From Pseudosporangium ferrugineum (lineage in GTDB: Bacteria; Actinomycetota; Actinomycetes; Mycobacteriales; Micromonosporaceae), in the NCBI RefSeq assembly GCF_003002065.1, contig NZ_PVZG01000028.1:1-58178 (forward strand): a stretch of 58,178 bases of DNA, given 5' to 3'. A program made the position numbers and the translations under genes. The notes under the pieces were generated by a model that made no database searches, was not told the DNA's origin, and saw only the letters and a program-made list of their open reading frames with translations. Positions within the stretch are counted from its first letter, which is position 1; each line of letters begins with the position of its first letter. This document shows, piece after piece, positions 42,517 through 50,039 of the stretch.

Positions 42517-44015
42517 ACTACGACCACATCGTCGTCGGGTCCGGGTCGGCCGGCACCGTCCTGGCCACCCGGCTGTCGGAGGACCCGGGCCGGTCGGTGC
42601 TGCTGCTGGAGGCGGGCCCCGACTTCCCGGACCCCGGCCTGCTCCCGCCGGACCTCGCCTCGGCGGCGACGGTGTCGGTCGTCGACCACGACTGGGGCTA
42701 CCGCGCCGAGGCGGTTCCCGGCCGGACCATCGAGTACGCCCGCGGCAAGGTCACCGGTGGCTGCTCCGCGGTCAACGGGGCCATCGCGCTGCGGGGCCTG
42801 CCCGCCGACTTCACCGAGTGGTCCGAGCTCGGCAACGACGACTGGTCCTGGGACCGGGTCCTGCCGTACTACCTCAGGATCGAGAACGACCAGGACGTCG
42901 AGGGGCCGCTGCACGGCAAGGACGGACCGACCCCGGTCGTACGCTTCAAGCACGACGAACTCGTACCGTTGCAGAAGTCGTTCCTGGACGCCTGCCTCGA
43001 CCACGGCTTCGGCTACGTGGCCGACCACAACGATCCGGCCAGCACCGGCGTCGGCCCGATCCCGATGAACCGGCGCGGCGGGCTGCGCGTCTCGACGGCG
43101 ATCTCGTACCTGAGTCAGGCCCGCAACCGGCTGAACCTGACGATCCGGCCGAACACGCTGGTGCACCGGGTGCTGTTCGAGGGAACCCGGGCCGTCGGCG
43201 TGGAGGCGGAGGTCGACGGCGTGCTGCAGCGGGTCCACGCCGGCCACGTCACGCTGTCGGCCGGTGCCGTCAACACGCCGGCGATCCTGCTGCGCTCCGG
43301 GGTCGGCCCCTCGGCCCACCTGCGGGAGCTGGGCATCCCGGTCGTGCTGGACCGGCCGGGCGTCGGCGCGAACCTCATCGAACACCAGCAGATCACCGTC
43401 GGGATCATCCCCAGCGACGGGGTGGCCCAGCCCACCGACCCGGACGTGCAGGTGATCGCCCGGTACACCGCGCCGGGCACCGACCGGTTCAACAACATGC
43501 AGCTCTATTTCGTCAGCCGCTACGTACCCATCACCCACCGGCCGATCAGCGTGATGAGCGTGCTGCAGAAGCCGGACTGCCGCGGACGGGTCTCGCTGAC
43601 CACGACCGACCCGCACATCCAGCCGGACATCTTCCTCAACTCGTACGGCGAGGCCTCCGACCGCAAGGTCGCCCTCGACGGTGTCCGGCTCTGCTGGGAG
43701 ATCGCCACGTCGAAGCCGATCTCCGAACTCTCCGCGGGCATGGCCGACACCCTCACGGAGCGCGAGCTCGACGACGACGAGGCGCTGCTCAGCTACGTCA
43801 AGCAGCACTCCGCGACGCTGTGGCACCCGGTCGGCACCTGCCGGATGGGCGGCTCCGGCGACCCCGGCGCCGTGGTGGACCAGCACCTCGCGGTCCACGG
43901 CCTGGACGGCCTGAGCGTCGCCGACGCCTCGGTGATGCCCGCGCACGTCAGCGCCAACCCGAACCTCACCTGCTTCGTCATCGGCGAGCGGGCCGCCGGA
44001 TGGCTCCGGAACTGA
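42513..44015 (+). CDS. GMC-family FAD oxidoreductase (choline/glucose dehydrogenase type)
   Basis: GTG 42513 gives 500 residues. FAD-binding IVVGSGSAGTVLATRLSEDP, GMC signature 1 ARGKVTGGCSAVNGAIALRG, signature 2 LSAGAVNTPAILLRSGVGP, and the C-terminal active site with SATLWHPVGTCRMGG (His438) and HVSANPNLTCFVIGE (Asn482). Such enzymes oxidise alcohols or sugar hydroxyls, passing electrons to oxygen or an acceptor. It has no signal peptide, so it is cytoplasmic. It overlaps the AGE/STAS gene by 4 bp and is followed 10 bp later by DJ-1/PfpI. A sugar derived from the upstream steps is the likely substrate, possibly giving a reactive keto or dicarbonyl sugar. Confidence 0.9.
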   Translation: MNYDHIVVGSGSAGTVLATRLSEDPGRSVLLLEAGPDFPDPGLLPPDLASAATVSVVDHDWGYRAEAVPGRTIEYARGKVTGGCSAVNGAIALRGLPADFTEWSELGNDDWSWDRVLPYYLRIENDQDVEGPLHGKDGPTPVVRFKHDELVPLQKSFLDACLDHGFGYVADHNDPASTGVGPIPMNRRGGLRVSTAISYLSQARNRLNLTIRPNTLVHRVLFEGTRAVGVEAEVDGVLQRVHAGHVTLSAGAVNTPAILLRSGVGPSAHLRELGIPVVLDRPGVGANLIEHQQITVGIIPSDGVAQPTDPDVQVIARYTAPGTDRFNNMQLYFVSRYVPITHRPISVMSVLQKPDCRGRVSLTTTDPHIQPDIFLNSYGEASDRKVALDGVRLCWEIATSKPISELSAGMADTLTERELDDDEALLSYVKQHSATLWHPVGTCRMGGSGDPGAVVDQHLAVHGLDGLSVADASVMPAHVSANPNLTCFVIGERAAGWLRN

Positions 44016-44025
44016 AGGGACAACC

Positions 44026-44628
44026 ATGAAGATCGGCGTCCTGATCGAAGACCACTTCGACCAGACCGAGTACCGTGCGTTCAACCGGTACTTCCCCGAG
44101 CAGGGCTTCGAGGTCGAGTACCTGTCGCACCTGTGGGGACAGCAGCAGCTGACGTTCGGCAGCAACCCGGACAACGGCACCGTCGAGGAGCACGTCACGG
44201 TGACGGCCGAGGTGGCCACGGCCGTGCCCGGCGACTACGCCGGAATCATCCTGATCGGTGCGTACGCGATGGACCGTCTGCGCTACCAGCCGGAGATCGC
44301 CGGCCCCGGCGCCCGCAACAAGGCGCCGGCGGTCGAGTTCCTCCGCCGCGCCCTGGCCACCCCGAACCTGCGAATCGGCACGATCTGCCACTCGCTGTGG
44401 CTGTTCTGCGCCGACCCGGACCTGCTCCACGGCCGCCGGGTGACCTGCGCCCACAACATCGTCTGCGACGTCGAGAACGCCGGCGGCGTCGTCGAGTTCG
44501 ACGGCCGTTCGACGGCGGACCTGGTCATCGACGGCAACCTCATCTCGGCACGCCACCCGGACGTCACCGACCGCTTCATGGCCACCTTCCTGTCGGAGAT
44601 CAACGCCGGGGCGGCCGTCGCCTCCTGA
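44026..44628 (+). CDS. DJ-1/PfpI family protein
   Basis: The protein has 200 residues. The class I glutamine-amidotransferase-like fold opens with MKIGVLIEDHFDQTEYRAF, with Glu15 as the conserved acid. The nucleophile elbow is LRIGTICHSLWLFCADP, with Cys121-His122. Members act as glyoxalase III, deglycase-like, isocyanide hydratase or peptidase. Last in the operon after the GMC oxidoreductase, a job in removing a reactive carbonyl product is plausible but unproven. AGGGACAACC before ATG 44026 provides the SD. Confidence 0.88.
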   Translation: MKIGVLIEDHFDQTEYRAFNRYFPEQGFEVEYLSHLWGQQQLTFGSNPDNGTVEEHVTVTAEVATAVPGDYAGIILIGAYAMDRLRYQPEIAGPGARNKAPAVEFLRRALATPNLRIGTICHSLWLFCADPDLLHGRRVTCAHNIVCDVENAGGVVEFDGRSTADLVIDGNLISARHPDVTDRFMATFLSEINAGAAVAS

Positions 44629-44672
44629 GGGGCTTCGATCCCTGTCCGGCGCCGGGGCGGCGGACGGCGCCG

Positions 44673-45349
44673 TCACGCCCGCACCGGGCCGGCCCGCCGC
44701 GCCGCCCGGTCCAGAACGAGGGCGAGTTCCTCATCGCCCAGGGGCGGCAGGTCCCGATACGCCTGACCGACGGTCACCAGCCCGTGCAGGCGGTGCAGGC
44801 ACACCACCCCGTCCGCTTCGCCGTTCACCATCGTCGCGGCGTCGGGACGCGCCACCGGGACAGCCACGACGACCTCGTCCGCTCCGCGGCACGGGCCGAC
44901 ATGCACGCTACCCGCGCTGTGGCACCGGTTGCCATGCCGTCGTCCACGATCAACGCGGTGCGTCCCACCAGCGGCTCCGGCCACCGGTCGCTGCGCAGCA
45001 CCGCGGCGCTGCGCTCGACGGCGGTCCGCGCGATCCGCTGCGCGCGGTGCAGGCCCTGCCAGCTCACCATCCGGGCCTTGATCCTGTCGATGTCCACCAC
45101 GGTCAGGTCGTCCTCGCTGACCGCCCCCGCGACCAGATCGGGGCAACCGGGCACGATCACACGGCGGACCACCACGACATCCAGTGGCGCGCCGAGCTCG
45201 CGGGCGACCTCCGCCGCCACCGGCACACCGCCTCTCGGCAGGCCGAGCACCACGATGTCCGGGCCGCGAAGGTACGAGAGGGCGGTGGCCAGGCGGCGGC
45301 CCGCCTCCGGACGGCTGGAGAAGAGCGGACCTGAGGATGACAGAGTCAT
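44673..45349 (-). pseudogene. Phosphoribosyltransferase-like protein with a single-base frameshift
   Basis: ATG 45349 follows GGAGGT and opens a type I PRTase domain: DIVVLGLPRGGVPVAAEVAR, LDVVVVRRVIVPGCPDLVAG and the PRPP loop TALIVDDGMATGATARVAC. About 12 codons later (near 44890-44905) the frame breaks. The remainder is in another frame: DEVVVAVPVARPDAATMVNG, then GVVCLHRLHGLVTVGQAYRD to 44673. Inserting one G in the GCGGAGCGG run would give ARAAGADEVVVAVPVA and restore the family sequence. The total length of 677 bases also indicates one missing base. A sequencing error is as likely as a real mutation. Homologues lie in the DosR dormancy regulon of mycobacteria, which matches its DUF1876 and Usp neighbours. 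Confidence 0.8.
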
Positions 45350-45539
45350 GGCACACCTCCGACGGGCGCCGCGGCAGCGGGCTTCCTCCCTCCAGCAGAC
45401 GCGCCCGGCGTCTCGGTGCGGAAGGGCCGCCCAGCCCCGCCGATCGGGCCCCCGGCCCCGAAGCCACCGGCATCGGTGGATCGCCGGTCCTGGTGTCCGC
45501 CGGCTGCCGGTCAGCCGACCAGGAAGCCCGGGCCTGCCG

Positions 45540-45809
45540 TCAGGACGTCAGGTGCACGGGCCGGTGGGTGAACTGCTCGATGTCGCCCGCCGCCACGTCG
45601 AGAAGCTTGTACGCCAGGTCCGCGAGGGCTCGGGCGGTGGCGAGTTCGTCACCGATCTCCGGCACCTCCCGATCGGACGGCCGGCGGCGGGCCTGCCCCT
45701 CGCCGCGGATCGTGTGGGTGCCCCGCAGAACCGCAGCGGCGCGGGTCAGGCGGTCCTCCTCGTGCTCACTGATGTTGACCTCGATCGTCCAGGTCCGTAC
45801 GTGTGCCAT
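45540..45809 (-). CDS. DUF1876 (dsRBD-like fold) stress protein
   Basis: ATG 45809 with a perfect GGAGGTG SD gives 89 residues: MAHVRTWTIEVNISEHEEDR, then AAAVLRGTHTIRGEGQARRR and EIGDELATARALADLAYKLL. This matches DUF1876, the family of mycobacterial Rv1738 and Rv2632c, strongly induced in hypoxia or dormancy and proposed to bind ribosomes. It shares a strand with the phosphoribosyltransferase-like gene 190 bp downstream and is divergent from the Usp gene. AGGGC-CGGAA-GCCCT lies 65 bp upstream. Confidence 0.9.
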   Translation of the reverse strand: MAHVRTWTIEVNISEHEEDRLTRAAAVLRGTHTIRGEGQARRRPSDREVPEIGDELATARALADLAYKLLDVAAGDIEQFTHRPVHLTS

Positions 45810-45873
45810 GGCGCACCTCCGTCGAGCTGGATTCCGGACTCCTCCATCCCACGCCTGAGAGCAGCTCTTCTCC

Positions 45874-45958
45874 AGGGCCGGAAGCCCTCTGCCGTGGTGC
45901 CTGACCAGGAGTGAGTCCCGGCACGGTCTGCCGACCGGTTGTGGTGACCATCGGCCCT
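45874..45958. promoter_or_regulatory. Possible DevR/DosR-type boxes in the DUF1876/Usp gap
   Basis: Two elements resemble the imperfect GGGAC...GTCCC palindromes bound by DosR-like regulators: AGGGCCGGAAGCCCT (45874-45888) and GGTGACCATCGGCCCT (45943-45958). A third candidate, AGGGCCGCCCAGCCCC, lies at 45423-45438 upstream of the phosphoribosyltransferase gene. The match is loose and no DevR gene is in the window; the gene set (PRTase, DUF1876, Usp) is the main reason for the call. Confidence 0.4.
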
Positions 45959-46088
45959 GCCGCCGGCACCCCGGGCGGAGCATCGTTGTTCCCGGCGCCG
46001 CCGGACTCCGGCCCCGGCATGACCCGCTGCGGAGACCGTGGTCCGGACGGTGCCGGTCCCGCATCGGACACCCGAGAGGATGAGGGCT

Positions 46089-46970
46089 ATGGAGAGCGTC
46101 GCAGGCGCTCCTGTGGTCGTCGGCGTGGACACCTCCACCCGCAGCCACGACGCCGTGGAACTGGCGGCGGCCGAGGCGGCCCTGCGCCGTCGGCCGCTGC
46201 GGATCGTGCATGCGTTCCTGTGGCCGCTCGTACGGCTCGGCGTGCCACCGTCCTCGCCGTACCCGGCTCTCGACGCCTTCCGGGACGAGGCGCGCAGCCT
46301 GCTCGTGGAGGCGGAGCGCCTGGCCGGCAAGATCGCGCCGGGCACGGCGATCACCTCGGAGATCGTCACGGATCTTCCCGTGCCCGCGTTGCTCGCGGAG
46401 AGCCGGCACGCCGACCTGCTCGTGGTGGGCAACCGTGGCGAAGGCGGCTTCAGGGGGCTCGGCCTGGGCTCCGTGGCGGGGCAGACCGCCACGCACGCCT
46501 CCTGCCCGGTGCTCGTGGCTCGTGGCCGTGCCGAGGCGGCAGGGCCGGTCGTGGTCGGCGTCGATGGCTCCGCGACGTCGCAGCATGCGGTCGAGTTCGC
46601 CGCGCGAGAGGCCTCCTACCTGGGCTGTTCCCTGGTCGCCGTACACGCCTGGGGCCTGCCCCCGACCATCGCCTCCGGCGAGCTGGTGCCGCTGGGCATC
46701 GAGCTGGCGGCGGCCGAGGCCGAGGAGGAACGCGTGCTGGCCGAGGCGCTCGCGGGAACGGCACAGGACCACCCCGACCTGGTGGTGCAGCCGGATCTGC
46801 ACCGCGGCTCGGCCTCGCGTGCGCTGCTGGGCTGGTCACGCCGGGCCCGCATGGTCGTCGTCGGCAGCCGGGGCCACGGTGGATTCCCCGGTTTGCTGCT
46901 CGGCTCGGTCGGGCAGCACCTCATCTCCCATGCGGCGTGCCCCGTCGTGGTGGCGCGGACGGCCGGGTGA
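46089..46970 (+). CDS. Universal stress protein with two tandem Usp domains
   Basis: The protein has 293 residues from ATG 46089; ATG 46080 is an alternative. Domain 1 is about 8-145 and domain 2 about 152-290. Each starts PVVVGVD(T/G)S and ends with an ATP-binding loop: VVGNRGEGGFRGLGLGSVAGQTATHASCPV and VVGSRGHGGFPGLLLGSVGQHLISHAACPV regions (G-x2-G-x9-G-S/T). This tandem, ATP-binding form is like mycobacterial Rv2623, which slows growth under hypoxia. The two domains are clearly diverged copies of each other. Gene context with DUF1876 and a PRTase supports a dormancy/energy-stress role. Confidence 0.92.
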   Translation: MESVAGAPVVVGVDTSTRSHDAVELAAAEAALRRRPLRIVHAFLWPLVRLGVPPSSPYPALDAFRDEARSLLVEAERLAGKIAPGTAITSEIVTDLPVPALLAESRHADLLVVGNRGEGGFRGLGLGSVAGQTATHASCPVLVARGRAEAAGPVVVGVDGSATSQHAVEFAAREASYLGCSLVAVHAWGLPPTIASGELVPLGIELAAAEAEEERVLAEALAGTAQDHPDLVVQPDLHRGSASRALLGWSRRARMVVVGSRGHGGFPGLLLGSVGQHLISHAACPVVVARTAG

Positions 46971-47314
46971 GGCTGATTCGTGTGCCGGTTCGCCGCGGTC
47001 AGGGCTCCCGGGCGCGCCGTTCCGAAAATCCCTCGGCGCGGCGCCGATGCCCCGGACTTCGCCGTCCTGATCCGTGAGGCCGTCGGCGAGCAGGAAGCCG
47101 TCGTGTGCGGGCGCCCGCACCGGTACGCCCACACCCCGACGGCGCGGTGAAAGCACCGCACGTCACTCTCCCGCACGGATACGACGGTCTCTCGCCGGCA
47201 CGGTGACAGTCCTATGACAACTGTCGCGACGCCGTGGGGCCCGACGGCCTTCGTCGTCCGCGCTTCAGCGCGGGGGAGTGCCGCCCGCCGCCGGGCTCGA
47301 TGCCGGGAGCTTCG
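46971..47314. other. 344-base interval: decayed TetR tail and an inverted repeat
   Basis: The interval holds no complete gene. It contains a TetR C-terminal remnant (47046-47150, listed separately) and GACAGT-N9-ACTGTC (47205-47225), a possible operator that no longer faces an obvious start codon. The rest shows no coding pattern. It appears to be a scar left after loss of a regulator gene. Confidence 0.55.
47046..47150 (+). pseudogene. C-terminal remnant of a TetR-family regulator
   Basis: The frame encodes DAPDFAVLIREAVGEQEAVVCG and 13 further residues to TGA 47148-47150. This aligns without gaps to the end of the intact TetR at 36765 (RPDFAALIQEAVEEQRTVVAG), with 15 identities in the 21 positions from P-D-F onward to G or nearby. 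Nothing recognisable as a HTH precedes it; the Usp gene ends 75 bp upstream. It is best explained as the leftover of a deleted paralogue. Confidence 0.65.
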
Positions 47315-47665
47315 CTAGACGGTTGCGAGGCCCAGCACCACCGGAGCCACCGCGACGACCATGATCGCGGCCGGTGTGCCGACGCCCTTCCGGTCGCCCG
47401 CGCGCAGATGCGTGACCACGGCGCCCACGAAATAGAGCACGACGCCGACCGCCGCCGCGATGCCGAGCGGGCGGTAGGCGATGCCGGCGAGCAGCCCGAG
47501 CGCCCCCGCGATCTTGACGAGGCCGAGGGGAAGGAACCAGCTGTCCCGCACGCCGAGCGCCTTGAGGGTCTCGATGATCTTCGGATCGCGGGTGATGTCG
47601 GCGCGGGCCGACATGAGCAGCACCAGCGACAGCAGGACGGCGACGACGACATAGGCGATGAACAC
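47315..47665 (-). CDS. DoxX-like membrane protein
   Basis: GTG 47665 with TGGAG SD gives 116 residues and four membrane helices: VVVAVLLSLVLLMSA, FLPLGLVKIAGALGLLAGIA, IAAAVGVVLYFVGAVVTHL and AIMVVAVAPVVLGLATV. The LKALGVRDSWFLPLGLVKIA stretch is typical of DoxX-like_2 proteins. They are small membrane proteins tied to redox or organic-hydroperoxide stress in actinobacteria. It is divergent from a MarR regulator with an inverted repeat between them, so it is probably that regulator's target. Confidence 0.87.
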   Translation of the reverse strand: MFIAYVVVAVLLSLVLLMSARADITRDPKIIETLKALGVRDSWFLPLGLVKIAGALGLLAGIAYRPLGIAAAVGVVLYFVGAVVTHLRAGDRKGVGTPAAIMVVAVAPVVLGLATV

Positions 47666-47684
47666 GGGAGCTCCAGGGAAGAAG

Positions 47685-47712
47685 GTTGGTCATTGCCGAT
47701 AATGTAACCAAC
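47685..47712. promoter_or_regulatory. Inverted repeat in the DoxX/MarR divergent gap
   Basis: GTTGGT (47685-47690) and ACCAAC (47707-47712) are separated by 16 bp containing CATT...AATG. The local sequence is AT-rich compared with its surroundings. It lies 20 bp upstream of the DoxX start and fits a MarR operator. The MarR gene itself has TATGGT (47749-47754) 6 nt before its ATG. Confidence 0.5.
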
Positions 47713-47760
47713 TCAATGATTTAGAGCAAGCAACGATATCCCGCTTGATATGGTCGGGGC

Positions 47761-48267
47761 ATGGCCTCACGCTCGGGTGCAAGTGCAGCCCCCATCGACA
47801 CCGCGGACCCCGCCTACGTCGACCCGGAGTCGCGCCTCTCCGTGCTCCTGGCGCGGCGCGGAAGCAGCACCGACGCGCGCATCCGTGAGGCCCTCACGAC
47901 CTCCGGGGTCACCCCGCGCCATGCGATCGTGCTGATGCGCCTCGGCGGCGGTCAGGTCAGCCAGCGGGATCTCGGCGTCCGGCTCGGTGTCGACCCCAGC
48001 GTCCTGGTCACCCTGCTCAACTCCCTGGAGGACCGCGAACTGATCCGGCGACGCCGGGATCCGGCCGATCGGCGCCGCCACATCGTCGAGATCACCGATG
48101 CCGGCGCCCGGGCCGCCGCCAGGCTCGATGCCGCCTTCGGCCGCGTCGAGGACGAACTCTTCGCCGACCTCACCGCCCAGGAACGCGAGACTCTGGGCTC
48201 CCTGCTGGCCCGGGTTCGCACCGCCCAGGCCGACCCCTGCGCCGTCGCGCCGGACGCCGGCCCCTGA
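47761..48267 (+). CDS. MarR-family transcriptional regulator
   Basis: The protein has 168 residues. The winged HTH covers about 50-115: TPRHAIVLMRLGGGQVSQRD, LGVRLGVDPSVLVTLLNSLE, DRELIRRRRDPADRRRHIVE (wing with D-x-R-x3) and ITDAGARAAARL. The N-terminal dimer helix has LLARRGSSTDARIREAL. No Cys is in a position typical of OhrR peroxide sensing. ATG 47761 follows TATGGT by 6 nt, so a leaderless mRNA is likely. It is divergent from the DoxX-like gene. Confidence 0.92.
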   Translation: MASRSGASAAPIDTADPAYVDPESRLSVLLARRGSSTDARIREALTTSGVTPRHAIVLMRLGGGQVSQRDLGVRLGVDPSVLVTLLNSLEDRELIRRRRDPADRRRHIVEITDAGARAAARLDAAFGRVEDELFADLTAQERETLGSLLARVRTAQADPCAVAPDAGP

Positions 48268-48282
48268 AGGCGCCCACAGGGG

Positions 48283-49395
48283 TCACAGGTGGACGAGGTC
48301 GGTGGAGGTCGTGTTCAGGCGGCGTACGCCGTCGGCGGTGCAGACCACGATGTCCTCGATGCGCGCGCCGTGCCGGCCCGCCAGGTAGATGCCCGGTTCG
48401 ACCGAGAACGCCATGCCCTCGCGCAGCGGTTCGCTGTTGCCGGCCACGATGTACGGGTCCTCGTGCGTGTCCAGCCCGATGCCGTGGCCCGTACGGTGCA
48501 GGAACGCGTCCCCGTACCCGGCGGCCGTGATGGGCTCGCGGGCGGCGGCGTCCACCGCCTCGGCCGGCACGCCGGGCGCCACCGCCGCGACCGACGCGCG
48601 CTGGGCGGCCTGCAGGACGGCGTAGGAGTCGGCGAAGCCGGGCGGGGGCGTGGGGCCGAGGACGTACGTACGGGTGCAGTCGGAGCGGTATCCGCTCGGC
48701 ATCGTGCCGCCGATGTCGACCACCACGGCGTCGCCGGGCGCCAGGACCCGGGCGCCGCTGCTGTGGTGAGGGCTGGCGGCGTTCGGGCCGCCGGCGACGA
48801 TGACGAAGTCGGTGCGGGCGTGTCCGGTGTCGCGGATGGCCGCGGCGATGTCCTCGGCCACCTCGGTCTCCGTGCGCCCGGGGCGCAGCCAGCGGTGCAT
48901 CCGGCGGTGCACCTCGTCGATGGCGGCGCCCGCCTCGGCCAGCGCGGCGATCTCGGCCGGTGACTTGACCGCGCGCAGGGCGCCGAGCACCGGCGCGGCC
49001 CGCTCCCAGCGGATCGCGGGCAGGCGGTCCTGGAGGCGGAGCAGGTGGGCGGCGGGCATCGCGTCGACCACGCCGATGCGGCCCGTCCCCGGGAGCAGGC
49101 CGGCCAGCAGGTCGTGCGCGTCGGCCCCGTCGGGATAGTCGGCCAGCCGTACGTCCAGGGCGCCGGCCGGTGCCGCCTCGGCCGCGGCGCGTTCGAGCCG
49201 CGGGACGATCAGCGTGGCCGGGCCGTCGGCGGGCAGCACGAGGCAGGTCAGCCGTTCGAGCGGCATGGCGTCGTAGCCGGCGAGGTGGCGCAGGTCGGAG
49301 CCGGGCGTGACGAGCAGCCCCGCCCAGCCCCGCGCGGCGGCGGCCCGGCGCGCCCGGTCCTGCCGGTGCTGGAGTTCTTCGGCGATCCCGCTCAT
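48283..49395 (-). CDS. M24 family Xaa-Pro aminopeptidase-like metallopeptidase
   Basis: The protein has 370 residues. An N-terminal creatinase-like domain (GWAGLLVTPGSDLRHLAGYD) is followed by the pita-bread catalytic domain with all five metal ligands: VVVDIGGTMPSGYRSDCTRT (two Asp), HRTGHGIGLDTHEDPY (His), FSVEPGIYL (Glu) and GARIEDIVV (Glu). It removes N-terminal residues before proline, probably in the cytoplasm. TAACGT lies 6 nt before ATG 49395 on the minus strand, a leaderless signature. It is convergent with MarR 15 bp away and divergent from hemerythrin. Confidence 0.92.
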   Translation of the reverse strand: MSGIAEELQHRQDRARRAAAARGWAGLLVTPGSDLRHLAGYDAMPLERLTCLVLPADGPATLIVPRLERAAAEAAPAGALDVRLADYPDGADAHDLLAGLLPGTGRIGVVDAMPAAHLLRLQDRLPAIRWERAAPVLGALRAVKSPAEIAALAEAGAAIDEVHRRMHRWLRPGRTETEVAEDIAAAIRDTGHARTDFVIVAGGPNAASPHHSSGARVLAPGDAVVVDIGGTMPSGYRSDCTRTYVLGPTPPPGFADSYAVLQAAQRASVAAVAPGVPAEAVDAAAREPITAAGYGDAFLHRTGHGIGLDTHEDPYIVAGNSEPLREGMAFSVEPGIYLAGRHGARIEDIVVCTADGVRRLNTTSTDLVHL

Positions 49396-49465
49396 GCCGT
49401 CACGTTATCCGCATCCCGTACGGGGTAGTCGGCAGCTGTTCGCACCACGCCCTGGAGGAGTTTCG

Positions 49466-50020
49466 ATGACCAGCAAAGACGTGATCGACGTTCTGACCGC
49501 CGACCACCGCGACGTCACCGCCCTGATCGGCGAGATCTGGACGATCAGGGACGCGATGATCCGGCGGGACCTGACCGACACGGCGATCAGCGAGCTGGTG
49601 CGGCACGCCGTCGCCGAGGAGATGTACGTCTACCCGGCGATGCGTAAGCACCTGCCCGACGGCGACAAGGCGGTCGAGCACGACGTCGAGGAGCACAAGG
49701 AGCTCGAGGCGGCGATGAAGAAGCTCGAGGCGCTGGACGTCGAGAGCACCGAGTTCGACGACGCGCTCCGCTCGCTGGAGGCGATCCTCGCCGACCACGT
49801 GCGGGACGAGGAGTCCGAGCAGTTCCCGCAGCTGCGCCGGCTGATCCCGGAGGACGAGCTGGTCGAGCTGGCGGGCAAGGTCGAGACGGCGAAGAAGCTG
49901 GCGCCGACCCGCCCGCACCCGGGTGCGCCCAACAGCGAGCTGTTCCACAAGCTGGTGGGTCCGGGCGTCGGCCTGGTCGACCGGCTGCGCGACAAGCTGA
50001 CCGGGCGCGCCACCGGCTGA
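49466..50020 (+). CDS. Hemerythrin HHE-domain protein
   Basis: ATG 49466 with GGAGGAG SD gives 184 residues. The HHE pattern is clear: LTADHRDVTALIGEIW, VRHAVAEEMYVYPAM, VEHDVEEHKELEAAM and LADHVRDEESEQFPQLRRL, giving the His/Glu ligands of a di-iron site. It ends with a basic tail (VGLVDRLRDKLTGR). Members sense or store oxygen, NO or peroxide in the cytoplasm. It is convergent with the ctaD gene, whose stop is 20 bp away. Confidence 0.92.
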   Translation: MTSKDVIDVLTADHRDVTALIGEIWTIRDAMIRRDLTDTAISELVRHAVAEEMYVYPAMRKHLPDGDKAVEHDVEEHKELEAAMKKLEALDVESTEFDDALRSLEAILADHVRDEESEQFPQLRRLIPEDELVELAGKVETAKKLAPTRPHPGAPNSELFHKLVGPGVGLVDRLRDKLTGRATG

Positions 50021-50039
50021 GCCCGGGCGGCGTACGCCC

